Below are positions 53,208 to 60,576 of a DNA stretch of 64,000 bases, piece after piece. Numbering within the stretch: position 1 is the stretch's first letter; every line of letters starts with the position of its first letter. Made by a program: the position numbers and the translations under genes. The notes beneath the pieces were generated by a model that saw only the letters and a program-made list of their open reading frames with translations, did not search any database and was not told where the DNA came from. The stretch lies in assembly GCA_002478115.1 (NCBI GenBank), contig DLMH01000054.1, positions 62,001-126,000 on the forward strand. The letters run 5' to 3'. Source of the stretch: Candidatus Acidiferrum typicum (GTDB lineage: Bacteria; Acidobacteriota; Terriglobia; Acidiferrales; UBA7541).

Positions 53208-53585
53208 ATGACGCGACCCAACGCGGTGCGGCGAGTGAAGAGCTACTCGGCTTCCAACGGCTACGTCTACCAGTATTGCTTCCACGAGGTGAACCGCATC
53301 ACCCACGAGGGCGGGCCCGCGGGCGAATACATTTACGCCATTTCCGCCGATCGCAAGACGCCGTTTCCGCTGCGCATCGTGGTCGTGCAAGCGGCGCTGG
53401 AGGCTTGGGCGCAGTCCAATGGCCGCCCGCTGACCAGCAGCGAAGAATACGCCGTGGCCAAAATGCGATTGTTCCAGGCCTTCGACGAAGACGAAGTGCC
53501 GGTCACAGACCCGGGTGCGGAAGAGCAGCGCCTGCTGGTGGACGAATCCAGGCTGGAAGATCTACTCCGGATGCTCAACATTTGA
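53208..53585 (+). CDS. Conserved-looking 125-residue protein of unknown function
   Basis: I do not recognise a family. The protein is soluble, without signal peptide or membrane helix. It has an N-terminal beta-rich segment (VKSYSASNGYVYQYCFHEVN), a middle helix and an acidic C-terminus (DESRLEDLLRMLNI). The stop is 96 bases before the truncated sigma factor gene on the same strand, so they could share a transcript. Confidence 0.65.
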   Translation: MTRPNAVRRVKSYSASNGYVYQYCFHEVNRITHEGGPAGEYIYAISADRKTPFPLRIVVVQAALEAWAQSNGRPLTSSEEYAVAKMRLFQAFDEDEVPVTDPGAEEQRLLVDESRLEDLLRMLNI

Positions 53586-53680
53586 CCGCAGAGCTTTGCC
53601 CTGGATGAACCGAAAGGCAGACCGTGGCGTCTAGTTCATGTAAGGCAAAGCGGGGATGGCACTCCCGCCCCAGGGGAAGC

Positions 53681-53911
53681 ATGCAGGAGCTCGTTCTGGT
53701 CCAACCGGGACAATCCATCGGCGGGACCCCCACGCGTGAACTGGAACGCTCCGTGGAAGAGTTGCCGGAGAAGCTTCGGCTGGTCCTGCTGCTCTCGGCG
53801 CTGCAGGGTTACACGCTCGAAGAGGTTTCTTCGATGCTGGGCATCCCGATTGGCACGGTGAAGTCCCGTTTATTTTTCGCCCGGAAGCAGCTAGCGGAGA
53901 AATTGCGATGA
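53681..53911 (+). pseudogene. ECF sigma factor remnant (region 4 only)
   Basis: A 76-residue product with only region 4 of an ECF sigma factor: ELPEKLRLVLLLSALQGYTL followed by EEVSSMLGIPIGTVKSRLFF and ARKQLAEKLR, the -35-binding helix-turn-helix. Region 2, needed for -10 recognition and core binding, is absent upstream; the preceding codons read only a short linker. Start ATG 53681 follows an AGGGGAAGC site, so translation of the stub is plausible. The stop overlaps the anti-sigma gene (ATGA), as in intact sigma/anti-sigma pairs. A loss of the 5' half, or use as a region-4-only adaptor, are the two options. Confidence 0.75.
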
Positions 53912-54588
53912 ACTGCCACAATGCAAGAGAGCAAATCACCGATATGTTGGCCGCGGGCAGTGTGGAACTTACCAGAGAGCTCGCGGGCCACGTGCAGTCC
54001 TGTGCGGGATGCGGGGCATTTTACGCGCAGCAGGCCGAGTTGTTTCGTGCCATGGATTCCGCCCTTAGCGCGATGGCCAATGAACCGGTGCCTCCCTCGC
54101 TCTTGCCGAAAGTCCGCGCGCGGATGGAAGAAAGAGAGTCGCGTCGCGGCTGGTTTCCCAACCCGATGACGGCTGCTGCAACATTGGCAGCTGTTTTTCT
54201 TGCGGTCATGTTCTTTCCGCGCGTTGAGAAGAAGGCTTTGGAGAAGCCCGTGGCGGCACTTCCGACGCACATCTTGGACAGGTGGGAAGCGCGCCGGACA
54301 GGGACAATCGCGGCGGCAGCTGCTTTGACTCCTCGGCCGAGAGTTAGCCATGCGAAGGCTAACCGGGCGGCAGGTGTCAAGGAAGTTTCCCCCGCCCCCG
54401 GAGTAATTGTTCTTGTGGAAGAGCGGCAAGCCTTTGCCAGGTTTGTCGCTGAGCTTCCCGACGAAAGAGAAGTAGCACTGGCGTTGACACGGCCCGCCTC
54501 GGCGCTAGAGGACGTTCCTGTCGAGATTGCCTTGTTGCAGATCGAGAGCCTGGAACTAAAACCTTTGGAAGGAACGCCAGGGGAATAG
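53908..54588 (+). CDS. Zinc-finger anti-sigma factor, membrane-bound
   Basis: A 226-residue partner of the ECF sigma remnant. The N-terminal 60 residues form a ZAS-type domain with the zinc ligands His-x3-Cys-x2-Cys in GHVQSCAGC near 27-35. A single membrane helix (ATLAAVFLAVMFF near 90-102) and a large extracytoplasmic tail follow. In this family the cytoplasmic domain holds the sigma factor until a signal triggers proteolysis. With region 2 missing from the sigma gene, its function here is unclear. Start overlaps the sigma stop by four bases. Confidence 0.85.
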   Translation: MNCHNAREQITDMLAAGSVELTRELAGHVQSCAGCGAFYAQQAELFRAMDSALSAMANEPVPPSLLPKVRARMEERESRRGWFPNPMTAAATLAAVFLAVMFFPRVEKKALEKPVAALPTHILDRWEARRTGTIAAAAALTPRPRVSHAKANRAAGVKEVSPAPGVIVLVEERQAFARFVAELPDEREVALALTRPASALEDVPVEIALLQIESLELKPLEGTPGE

Positions 54589-54653
54589 CATCGAGGGCTG
54601 ATTTTGCGCGTGGTTCGAGCAAGCAGGGGATATCGAGAATCTTGGAGGAAAGA

Positions 54654-55241
54654 ATGAGAAAAGTACCTTTCGCATTGGCAGCACTATTAGCACTCACGGT
54701 GGTTGCCTACCACATCTCGGCTCAGGACAAGCCGCGCAACGACAGCAAGACACCCGCGACCACCCTCAAAGTGCAGGTGACTTTTGCCGAAAATGAAGGC
54801 GAGAAGAAATTGGCGAATTTGCCGTATACGTTTTTTCTCAAGACGGGCGACACCAGTCCAGCTTTTGGACCTTCCTGGACCAAGGTTCGCATGGGCAGCC
54901 GCGTCCCCGTCTATGCCGGCAAAGACGCAGGAATGCAGTACATTGACGTCGGCACGAACATCGATGCGCGAGCCCTTCCGGCAGACGCCGGGCGATTCGA
55001 CGTGTTCGTAAATCTTGAACGATCGTGGGTCGAGGGCGAGGTGCAGGTCGAGCTACAGAAAGGTTCCGGAGGCGCTGTGGATCCGAATGCCGCTGGGTGC
55101 AAGCAACCAATCATCCGCCAATTTAAAACTGAACTTACTCTAACGATGCATGACGGCGAGACAATTCAAACGACACAAGCTGCCGATCCGCTGAGCGGAA
55201 GGGTCCTCACCATCACGGTCACCATGAATGTGGTGAAGTAA
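54654..55241 (+). CDS. Exported protein of unknown function
   Basis: A 195-residue exported protein. The start at 54654 (MRKVPFALAALLALTVVAYH) gives a signal peptide, after a strong GGAGGA site. The remainder looks beta-rich (TLKVQVTFAENEGEKKLANL, then TFFLKTGDTSP) with one Cys, and no recognised domain. It starts 65 bases after the anti-sigma gene on the same strand, so it may be a target or sensor of that system. Confidence 0.7.
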   Translation: MRKVPFALAALLALTVVAYHISAQDKPRNDSKTPATTLKVQVTFAENEGEKKLANLPYTFFLKTGDTSPAFGPSWTKVRMGSRVPVYAGKDAGMQYIDVGTNIDARALPADAGRFDVFVNLERSWVEGEVQVELQKGSGGAVDPNAAGCKQPIIRQFKTELTLTMHDGETIQTTQAADPLSGRVLTITVTMNVVK

Positions 55242-55250
55242 GTTCGTCCT

Positions 55251-56162
55251 TCAAGAAAACAGGTAGGTCAGAGCTGCCGCCAAGTCTGGATAGAGGAAGC
55301 GGTAGCCAAGTTTCTCCAATTGTGCGGGCAGCGCGCGCTGGCTTGCGAGAAGCAGTGCATCTGCCATCTCGCCGAGCAGCAGCCGCAGCGCAAACGCCGG
55401 GGCAGGAAAGAGCGCTGGACGGCGAAAAGACTTTGCCAGCACCCTGGTGAACTCGGCGTTCCGCACTGGGTGTGGTGAAACCACATTTATCGGGCCGCGC
55501 GCCGCACCGTTCTCCAGCGCAAATCGAAGCATGGCGACAACATCCGGGAGCGTTACCCAACTCATCCACTGTTCGCCGGAACCGATTTTCCCACCGGCGC
55601 CCCACAAAAAGGGGCGAACCATGCGCGGCAAAGCGCCGCCGTGTTTTGCAAGGATAATTCCAAATCGTGCGCGAACGACGCGTATGCCTAACGCCTCTGC
55701 CTTCGCTGCTTCGGCCTCCCATTCCTGTCCCAGGCGGCTCAGAAAGTCCTGGCCGAGTGGACTCTCTTCCGTGAGCACCTGATCGCCGCAGTTCCCGTAG
55801 TAGCCGATCCCAGACGCGGAGACGAGCACGCGCGGCCGGGCGGCCATTTTGGAGAGTGCCTGGACGAGCGCGCGTGTGGTATCCACGCGGCTGGCAAGCA
55901 GAAGTTGCTTGCGTTCGGCTGTCCAACGCCCATCCGCGATCGAGGCCCCGGCAAGATTCACGACCGCATCCGCGCCCACCGCCGCGCCACCAAGCTCCCC
56001 AGTTGTGGGATTCCAGTTCGCATCGAAACCGCCGGCACCTCGCGGCTTCTCGACGGCCGTGCCTGGCCGCACCAACCGGCAGACCGTGTGTCCGGCGCGC
56101 TGCAATTCCTGGCATAGCGCGGTGCCAACGAATCCCGTCGAACCCGACATCAGAATCTTCAT
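55251..56162 (-). CDS. TIGR01777-type NAD(P)-dependent epimerase family protein
   Basis: A 303-residue atypical short-chain dehydrogenase of the SulA/YfcH (TIGR01777) group. The start at 56162 gives MKILMSGSTGFVGTALCQEL, with the Rossmann GxxGxxG motif at 7-13. The longer frame to 56222 adds unsupported residues. NLAGASIADGRW near 87 and SASGIGYYGNCGD near 124 fit the family; the latter contains the conserved Tyr. The C-terminal part includes the DUF1731-like region (RVLAKSFRRPALFPAPAFAL, ending in LGYRF). The natural substrate is not known. It converges on the unknown exported gene. Confidence 0.85.
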   Translation of the reverse strand: MKILMSGSTGFVGTALCQELQRAGHTVCRLVRPGTAVEKPRGAGGFDANWNPTTGELGGAAVGADAVVNLAGASIADGRWTAERKQLLLASRVDTTRALVQALSKMAARPRVLVSASGIGYYGNCGDQVLTEESPLGQDFLSRLGQEWEAEAAKAEALGIRVVRARFGIILAKHGGALPRMVRPFLWGAGGKIGSGEQWMSWVTLPDVVAMLRFALENGAARGPINVVSPHPVRNAEFTRVLAKSFRRPALFPAPAFALRLLLGEMADALLLASQRALPAQLEKLGYRFLYPDLAAALTYLFS

Positions 56163-56244
56163 CACTGCATCTCCCTGCAAACCCTTGGCGTCTCCGCCGT
56201 GCCTCCTGCTGGCAGGCCGCACCTGCTCAGGTTACAATTTTCCC

Positions 56245-56511
56245 ATGCCATCCGTCTCTCCCAGTGTCCGCGTGAAGGTCCTCTTCTTCGGCCGCGTCCG
56301 TGAACTTACCGGCCTCACGGAAGAAAATGGAGAAATCAGCGAAGGGGCGACACTCGGCGACCTTCTGGAGCGTTACATCCAGCGCTACCCGCAACTCGCG
56401 GGGTTTCGCGCTTCACTGGTGGCCTCGCGCAATCAAGAATTCGCCGCCTGGGATACGCGGATTGCAGGCGGGGATGAGATCGCCTTTCTTCCCCCGGTCA
56501 GCGGAGGCTGA
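56245..56511 (+). CDS. moaD: Molybdopterin synthase small subunit
   Basis: Ubiquitin-fold sulfur carrier of molybdenum cofactor synthesis. The ATG at 56245 gives 88 residues, starting MPSVSPSVRVKVLFFGRVRE, and ending in the essential Gly-Gly (PPVSGG) that is thiocarboxylated by MoeB. The frame is open far upstream but that part is opposite the epimerase gene and meaningless. moaE begins 12 bases later; the two subunits form the heterotetramer that adds the dithiolene sulfurs. Confidence 0.92.
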   Translation: MPSVSPSVRVKVLFFGRVRELTGLTEENGEISEGATLGDLLERYIQRYPQLAGFRASLVASRNQEFAAWDTRIAGGDEIAFLPPVSGG

Positions 56512-56523
56512 GACCCAGCACCA

Positions 56524-56991
56524 ATGCCCACGACGCCCGAAAGCGATCTTTATGAGCTTATTCAAGCGGCCGTCGATCCTGCGGCGCTAGTGCGGCACGT
56601 GCGCGCGGGGCAGGATGGCGCCATCGTCACCTTCGATGGTTTCGTCCGCAACGAATCTCATGGCCGGGCCACAAAATACCTTGAATATGAAGCTTACGAA
56701 CCCATGGCGCTGGCGAAAATGCGCGAGATTGGCGCGCAGATCCACGAGAGATATGCCATTCACCGGGTCGCCATGGTGCATCGCCTCGGACGGATGGACA
56801 TCGGCGAAACAAGCGTCTTTATTGCGGTCAGCGCGCCTCACCGGGCGGCGGCATTCGATGCCTGCCGGTTTGCCATTGATACACTGAAGCGCACAGTTCC
56901 TATCTGGAAAAAGGAGTATTTTCAGGATGGAGCCATTTGGGCGGAGGGGAAAATCCCCCCGACGGCACCAAAGACAAAACCTGCATCTTAA
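56524..56991 (+). CDS. moaE: Molybdopterin synthase large subunit
   Basis: Catalytic subunit that converts precursor Z to molybdopterin using sulfur from MoaD. The 155-residue protein shows GAIVTFDGFVRNESHGRATK near 32-51, YEAYEPMALAKM near 55-66, HRLGRMDIGE near 87-96 and the C-terminal catalytic stretch IWKKEYFQDGAIW with two lysines. It is contiguous with moaD. The other Moco genes are not in the window, so the pathway is split. It ends seven bases before the VWFA gene on the same strand. Confidence 0.95.
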   Translation: MPTTPESDLYELIQAAVDPAALVRHVRAGQDGAIVTFDGFVRNESHGRATKYLEYEAYEPMALAKMREIGAQIHERYAIHRVAMVHRLGRMDIGETSVFIAVSAPHRAAAFDACRFAIDTLKRTVPIWKKEYFQDGAIWAEGKIPPTAPKTKPAS

Positions 56992-56998
56992 CAAATAG

Positions 56999-58015
56999 AT
57001 GATCTTCCAGGCCAAGAGCAGGCGCCATGCGCTGGTTGCAGGATTGCTCCTGCTCATTTCTGCATACGGGCTTGCGGCACAGGAGAAACCCGACCGGCCG
57101 CCATGGGCGCAGCCTACCAACAGCGGGCAAGGAAAGCCGAGCGACGTGCAGGTCAAGGAAAAGAACCAGGAGCCGGCTTCGCCGCGCGGCACGATCAAAG
57201 TGAATGTCAACCTCGTGAACGTGCTGGTCAGCGTCCTCGACGAGCACAACCGCCCCGCGCCGGACCTGCCGGTGGACGCCTTTCAGGTCTTCGAGGAAGG
57301 CGTGCAGCAGAAGATTGACATCTTTGAATCGGAGACCAGGCAGCCCCTGGATCTCGCGCTGATGATTGATGCCAGCCTCAGCGCGCACAAGGAGATGCCG
57401 TTTGAGCGCGAGGCAGCCTCGCATTTCATCAAGCAAATTCTGCGGCCCGATGATCGCATGAGCGTCTTCTACTTCGACGAAAACGTGACACAGTTGGCTG
57501 GTTTTTCGGACAACGTGGCGACGCTGCAGGAAGCGGTTCGCAGGATTCCCGATGGCGGAGGCACCTCGATTTACGATGCGATCCTGCTCGGCTCGCGTGC
57601 CATGGAGAAGCGTCCCAACGAACGGCGCCGTGTGCTCGTGTTGCTGACAGACGCGGGCGAAACCACCAGCCGCTCCGATTTCGATTCGGCTCGCAAGGCC
57701 GCTCTGCGCGCGGAAGTCTTGCTGTACACCATTGTGATTCGTCCGGTGAAGAATGAGAACGGCCGCAACACCGCCGGCGAACACGCGCTGCAAACCATTA
57801 CGGAGACCACCGGCGGAGCGATGTTCTTTCCCGATTCCGCGCAGGAGCTTCCGGTGATCTTCGACCGCATCGACCAGGAGTTGCGCACGCAGTACCGCCT
57901 GGCCTATTACCCCAATCCGCGGGGCCCGGCGAACACCTATCGCACCATCGACGTGAAAGTGCTGCCGGGCTATTCTTCGCGGCATCGCACCACCTACCTG
58001 ACCGGCCCGCAGTAG
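56999..58015 (+). CDS. VWFA-related domain protein (Acidobacterial type)
   Basis: An exported 338-residue protein with a signal peptide (LVAGLLLLISAYGLAA near 12-27). The rest matches the VWFA-related domain seen in large numbers in Acidobacteriota (TIGR03436-type). The VNLVNVLVSVLDEHNRPAPD opening, the metal-binding DASLS (MIDAS) near 125-129, and GGTSIYDAILLGSRAM near 187 are intact, while the C-terminus ends TIDVKVLPGYSSRHRTTYL. VWA domains hold a divalent metal and mediate protein contacts. The role of this family is unknown. Confidence 0.9.
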   Translation: MIFQAKSRRHALVAGLLLLISAYGLAAQEKPDRPPWAQPTNSGQGKPSDVQVKEKNQEPASPRGTIKVNVNLVNVLVSVLDEHNRPAPDLPVDAFQVFEEGVQQKIDIFESETRQPLDLALMIDASLSAHKEMPFEREAASHFIKQILRPDDRMSVFYFDENVTQLAGFSDNVATLQEAVRRIPDGGGTSIYDAILLGSRAMEKRPNERRRVLVLLTDAGETTSRSDFDSARKAALRAEVLLYTIVIRPVKNENGRNTAGEHALQTITETTGGAMFFPDSAQELPVIFDRIDQELRTQYRLAYYPNPRGPANTYRTIDVKVLPGYSSRHRTTYLTGPQ

Positions 58016-58103
58016 GATCGATCTCGATGATTTCCCATTCTGAACGGCAAGCTGATAACGTATATCTGTGCACGTCTATGTTTGTGCCCAGGACGCAGAA
58101 GTC

Positions 58104-58130
58104 GGAACTCAAAACTTAGAATTTAGAACT
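58104..58130. repeat. Short AAAACTTAGAA repeat fragment
   Basis: This 27-base stretch contains ACTTAGAA and TTTAGAACT words like those in the right arm of the inverted repeat at 44832-44952. It is probably a fragment of the same dispersed element. Confidence 0.4.
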
Positions 58131-58143
58131 GACGGCTGACCTT

Positions 58144-58941
58144 ATGACCAAAACATTTCTGCAGGCCGCTGTTGAAATCGCCAGGGGAGCCGGCGCTATC
58201 CTACGCGAAGAGCTGGAACGCCCTCCGGACATCGCCTACAAAGGCGACTTTGACCTGGTGACTCAGGCCGACCGGCGCTCCGAAGAATGGATTGTGCGTC
58301 GCTTGCAGGAGTTTTTCCCGGAGCATGCCATCGCCGCGGAAGAGGGCACGGCAAAGGACAGGGAATCGGAGTACCGCTGGCACGTGGATCCGCTGGACGG
58401 CACCACGAATTTCGCTCACGGCTATCCCTGCTTCTGCGTCTCGATGGGACTGGCCCGCAACAATGAACTGGTTCTCGGAGTCATCTACAGCCCCGTGTAC
58501 GACGAGTTGTTCACAGCGCAACGCGGCGAAGGCGCCCATTTTAACGGGAAAAGGATCCGCTGCTCCAGGATCGATAGCCTGAAGAACAGCCTGCTGTGCA
58601 CCGGCTTTCCGAATCACAAGCGCCACGCGCACCCGAATATTTATTACTACTGGGATTTCACATTGAAATCGCACGGTGTGCGCCGCGACGGCTCGGCGGC
58701 GCTGGATCTGGCCTACGTTGCCGCCGGACGGTTCGACGGCTTCTGGGAATTCGGGCTTATGCCTTGGGACTCTGCCGCAGGCGTCGTGCTGGTCGAAGAA
58801 GCGGGCGGTACGATCAGTGACCTTGAGGGTCGGCCGTATACGCTTGGCGGCAAGTCCATTCTGGCGTCAAATGGGCTGATCCACGCAGAAATGAAACAGG
58901 TGGCTGCCGAGATCGCCAAGCGCTCGATGCCGCCACTGTAG
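58144..58941 (+). CDS. suhB: Inositol monophosphatase family protein
   Basis: A lithium-sensitive-type sugar phosphatase of 265 residues. The metal-binding motifs are EEGTAKDRESE near 67, DPLDGTTNFAHG near 83-94 (with the catalytic Asp residues) and WDSAAGVVLVEEAGG near 205-219. Members dephosphorylate inositol-1-P, fructose-1,6-bisP or related compounds, and SuhB also affects Nus-dependent rRNA transcription in E. coli. The substrate cannot be told from sequence. No partner gene is adjacent. Confidence 0.93.
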   Translation: MTKTFLQAAVEIARGAGAILREELERPPDIAYKGDFDLVTQADRRSEEWIVRRLQEFFPEHAIAAEEGTAKDRESEYRWHVDPLDGTTNFAHGYPCFCVSMGLARNNELVLGVIYSPVYDELFTAQRGEGAHFNGKRIRCSRIDSLKNSLLCTGFPNHKRHAHPNIYYYWDFTLKSHGVRRDGSAALDLAYVAAGRFDGFWEFGLMPWDSAAGVVLVEEAGGTISDLEGRPYTLGGKSILASNGLIHAEMKQVAAEIAKRSMPPL

Positions 58942-59600
58942 GATCCTGCGAAGTCTCTTCATCCGCGCGCGAGTGGGTCCGAGTTGTCTTTGGCCGGAGA
59001 GAGGGAGTTGCATAACCTACCCCGCCCCTGTTTTTGTGCAAGAGTGCGGAAGTTTTTGAAGGGGAAGGGGATATTGGGATTGCAACTCCCAAAGAGTCCG
59101 CAAGAATATAAAAAATAAGGGCTTACATGCGCCCACTGGGTAGGGGAAAACCTCCTCAAGGCTCGTGTTGCATAGCGACCCCAATCTAGATCAATGAAGA
59201 AGGTATGTTCCAGAGGAACTGCTCGGAGAAACCACGAGACGCAAATTAACTCATCAAAAATTATACATAAAAGTAATTAGCTGTCAAGAGGGATATTCCC
59301 CCGTGGACAACGCTGCCAGAGCGTTCCCCGGCGTGAGGCTGCAGAGTTCTAGAAAGCCATGGTCGAACGTCACAAAGAAAAGTGATTAAGCTCACACACT
59401 TTTGCGGGAAATGACCCAGTTTGGGCTCCATTCTGAAAACCAAGCGTGCCTTGCCAAGTTTCGTCATCCAGAATAAACGATTCATTTTGTTAGTTTTGCA
59501 GGAATTCGACCAAAACGACCGGATCACTCCAGTTAGGCCTTCGAGTTGCCTCTCTGCTAAGGCGAAGCGGGACGGAAAGCGGAGGAGAGGGAAAGGCCAT
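58942..59600. other. Long AT-rich leader of the FNR-like gene
   Basis: This 659-base region has no gene (a frame open from 59421 continues into the regulator but its first 60 residues are not homologous to the family). It is more AT-rich than its surroundings around 59090-59290. It includes a GTAGGGGAAAACCTC stretch near 59140-59155, an AACGCT-GCCAG-AGCGTT inverted repeat near 59310-59326, and the CRP-like palindrome described separately. It likely carries a regulated promoter with a long leader. Confidence 0.45.
59381..59396. promoter_or_regulatory. CRP/FNR-type palindrome upstream of the regulator
   Basis: AGTGA-TTAAGC-TCACA matches the CRP consensus half-sites TGTGA/TCACA at nine of ten positions with the correct 6-base spacer. 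It lies 205 bases before the start codon of a Crp/Fnr-family gene. FNR itself prefers TTGAT-N4-ATCAA, and a looser version of that (CCAAT-CTAG-ATCAA) occurs near 59181-59194. Autoregulation is a reasonable guess. Confidence 0.5.
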
Positions 59601-60389
59601 ATGGCAAACTCAATGGTTGCGGAAAGACCGGAAGTTTCCAGCTTGCGGCAAAGCACAGAACTCCGGAGCAGGACGCGCACTCCGTACGGCTTGCCGATCG
59701 AGGATGATTGCAGGAGTTGCAGGGTCCGCAGCACCGAGTTCTTCTGCGGCTTTTCCGAACCTTCGCGAGCTGCCTTGCGCCCGATCATGCACGTGAGCAC
59801 GTACCCGGAAGGCGCGTTGATCGTGATGGAGGGGGAAGCGGCGCGGGGCATCCACCTGCTGTGCCAGGGCCGCGCGAAGCTGCTGACCACAAATAGCGAG
59901 GGCAAGACTTTCATCCTGAAGATCGCGAATGCCGGGGAAGTGATCGGCCTGAACCCGATCCTCACGGGGATGCCGTATGACATCACGGTGGAAACGCTGC
60001 AGCCGTGCCAACTGGCGTTCATTCCGCGCGACGAGTTTTTGAAGTTCATCAAGGAGCACAGCGACGCCTCATTTCAGGTAGCGCAACACCTGGGCCGCGA
60101 CTGCCAGATGGCCTATGACGTCATCCGCTCGATCGGATTGAGCAATTCGGCCGCGGAAAAGCTGGCGAGGTTTCTGGTGGAGTGGGCCGGCGATGGGAGT
60201 CCGAGCGGCGGGTTCCTGCGCGTCAAGCTGACATTGACGCATGAAGAAATGGCGCAATTGATCGGCTGTTCGCGCGAAACCGTGAGCCGCACGCTGAGCG
60301 AATTCAAGCGCCAGCGCCTGGTCGAAGTGAATGGCTCGACACTCGTGGTGCGCGATCTGGCAGCTTTGGAAGACCTCGCGGCAAACTAG
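59601..60389 (+). CDS. FNR-like Crp-family transcription regulator
   Basis: A 262-residue regulator. The start at 59601 follows GGAGAGGGAAAGG; the open frame from 59421 is longer but the added part is not homologous. Residues 37-49 hold three cysteines (Cys37, Cys40, Cys49), and a fourth, Cys136, lies at the position matching Cys122 of E. coli FNR (ET-x3-C context). This set could bind an oxygen-sensitive [4Fe-4S] cluster, although the C-x2-C-x8-C spacing is longer than in E. coli FNR (C-x2-C-x5-C). The cNMP-like beta roll follows, then a winged helix with the recognition helix GCSRETVSRTLSEFKRQ, combining CRP-like Arg and FNR-like Glu..Ser-Arg. It may sense oxygen or redox state. Confidence 0.85.
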   Translation: MANSMVAERPEVSSLRQSTELRSRTRTPYGLPIEDDCRSCRVRSTEFFCGFSEPSRAALRPIMHVSTYPEGALIVMEGEAARGIHLLCQGRAKLLTTNSEGKTFILKIANAGEVIGLNPILTGMPYDITVETLQPCQLAFIPRDEFLKFIKEHSDASFQVAQHLGRDCQMAYDVIRSIGLSNSAAEKLARFLVEWAGDGSPSGGFLRVKLTLTHEEMAQLIGCSRETVSRTLSEFKRQRLVEVNGSTLVVRDLAALEDLAAN

Positions 60390-60576
60390 CAATAATCCCA
60401 AACGCCTTGGCCCGCCCCAGCGCAAAAGATGGCGCGGTCCTGCCTCCACCCGCTGTCCGTTTGGCGCTTTTTCCACTTCTCCCACAGACTCTTCAGCCCT
60501 GAAGAATGTTTTTACGCAGATTTTCAGCAAGCTGCCAGGAAAGAGGCGGGGTCACTCCGCAAATGACAACAGAGTG

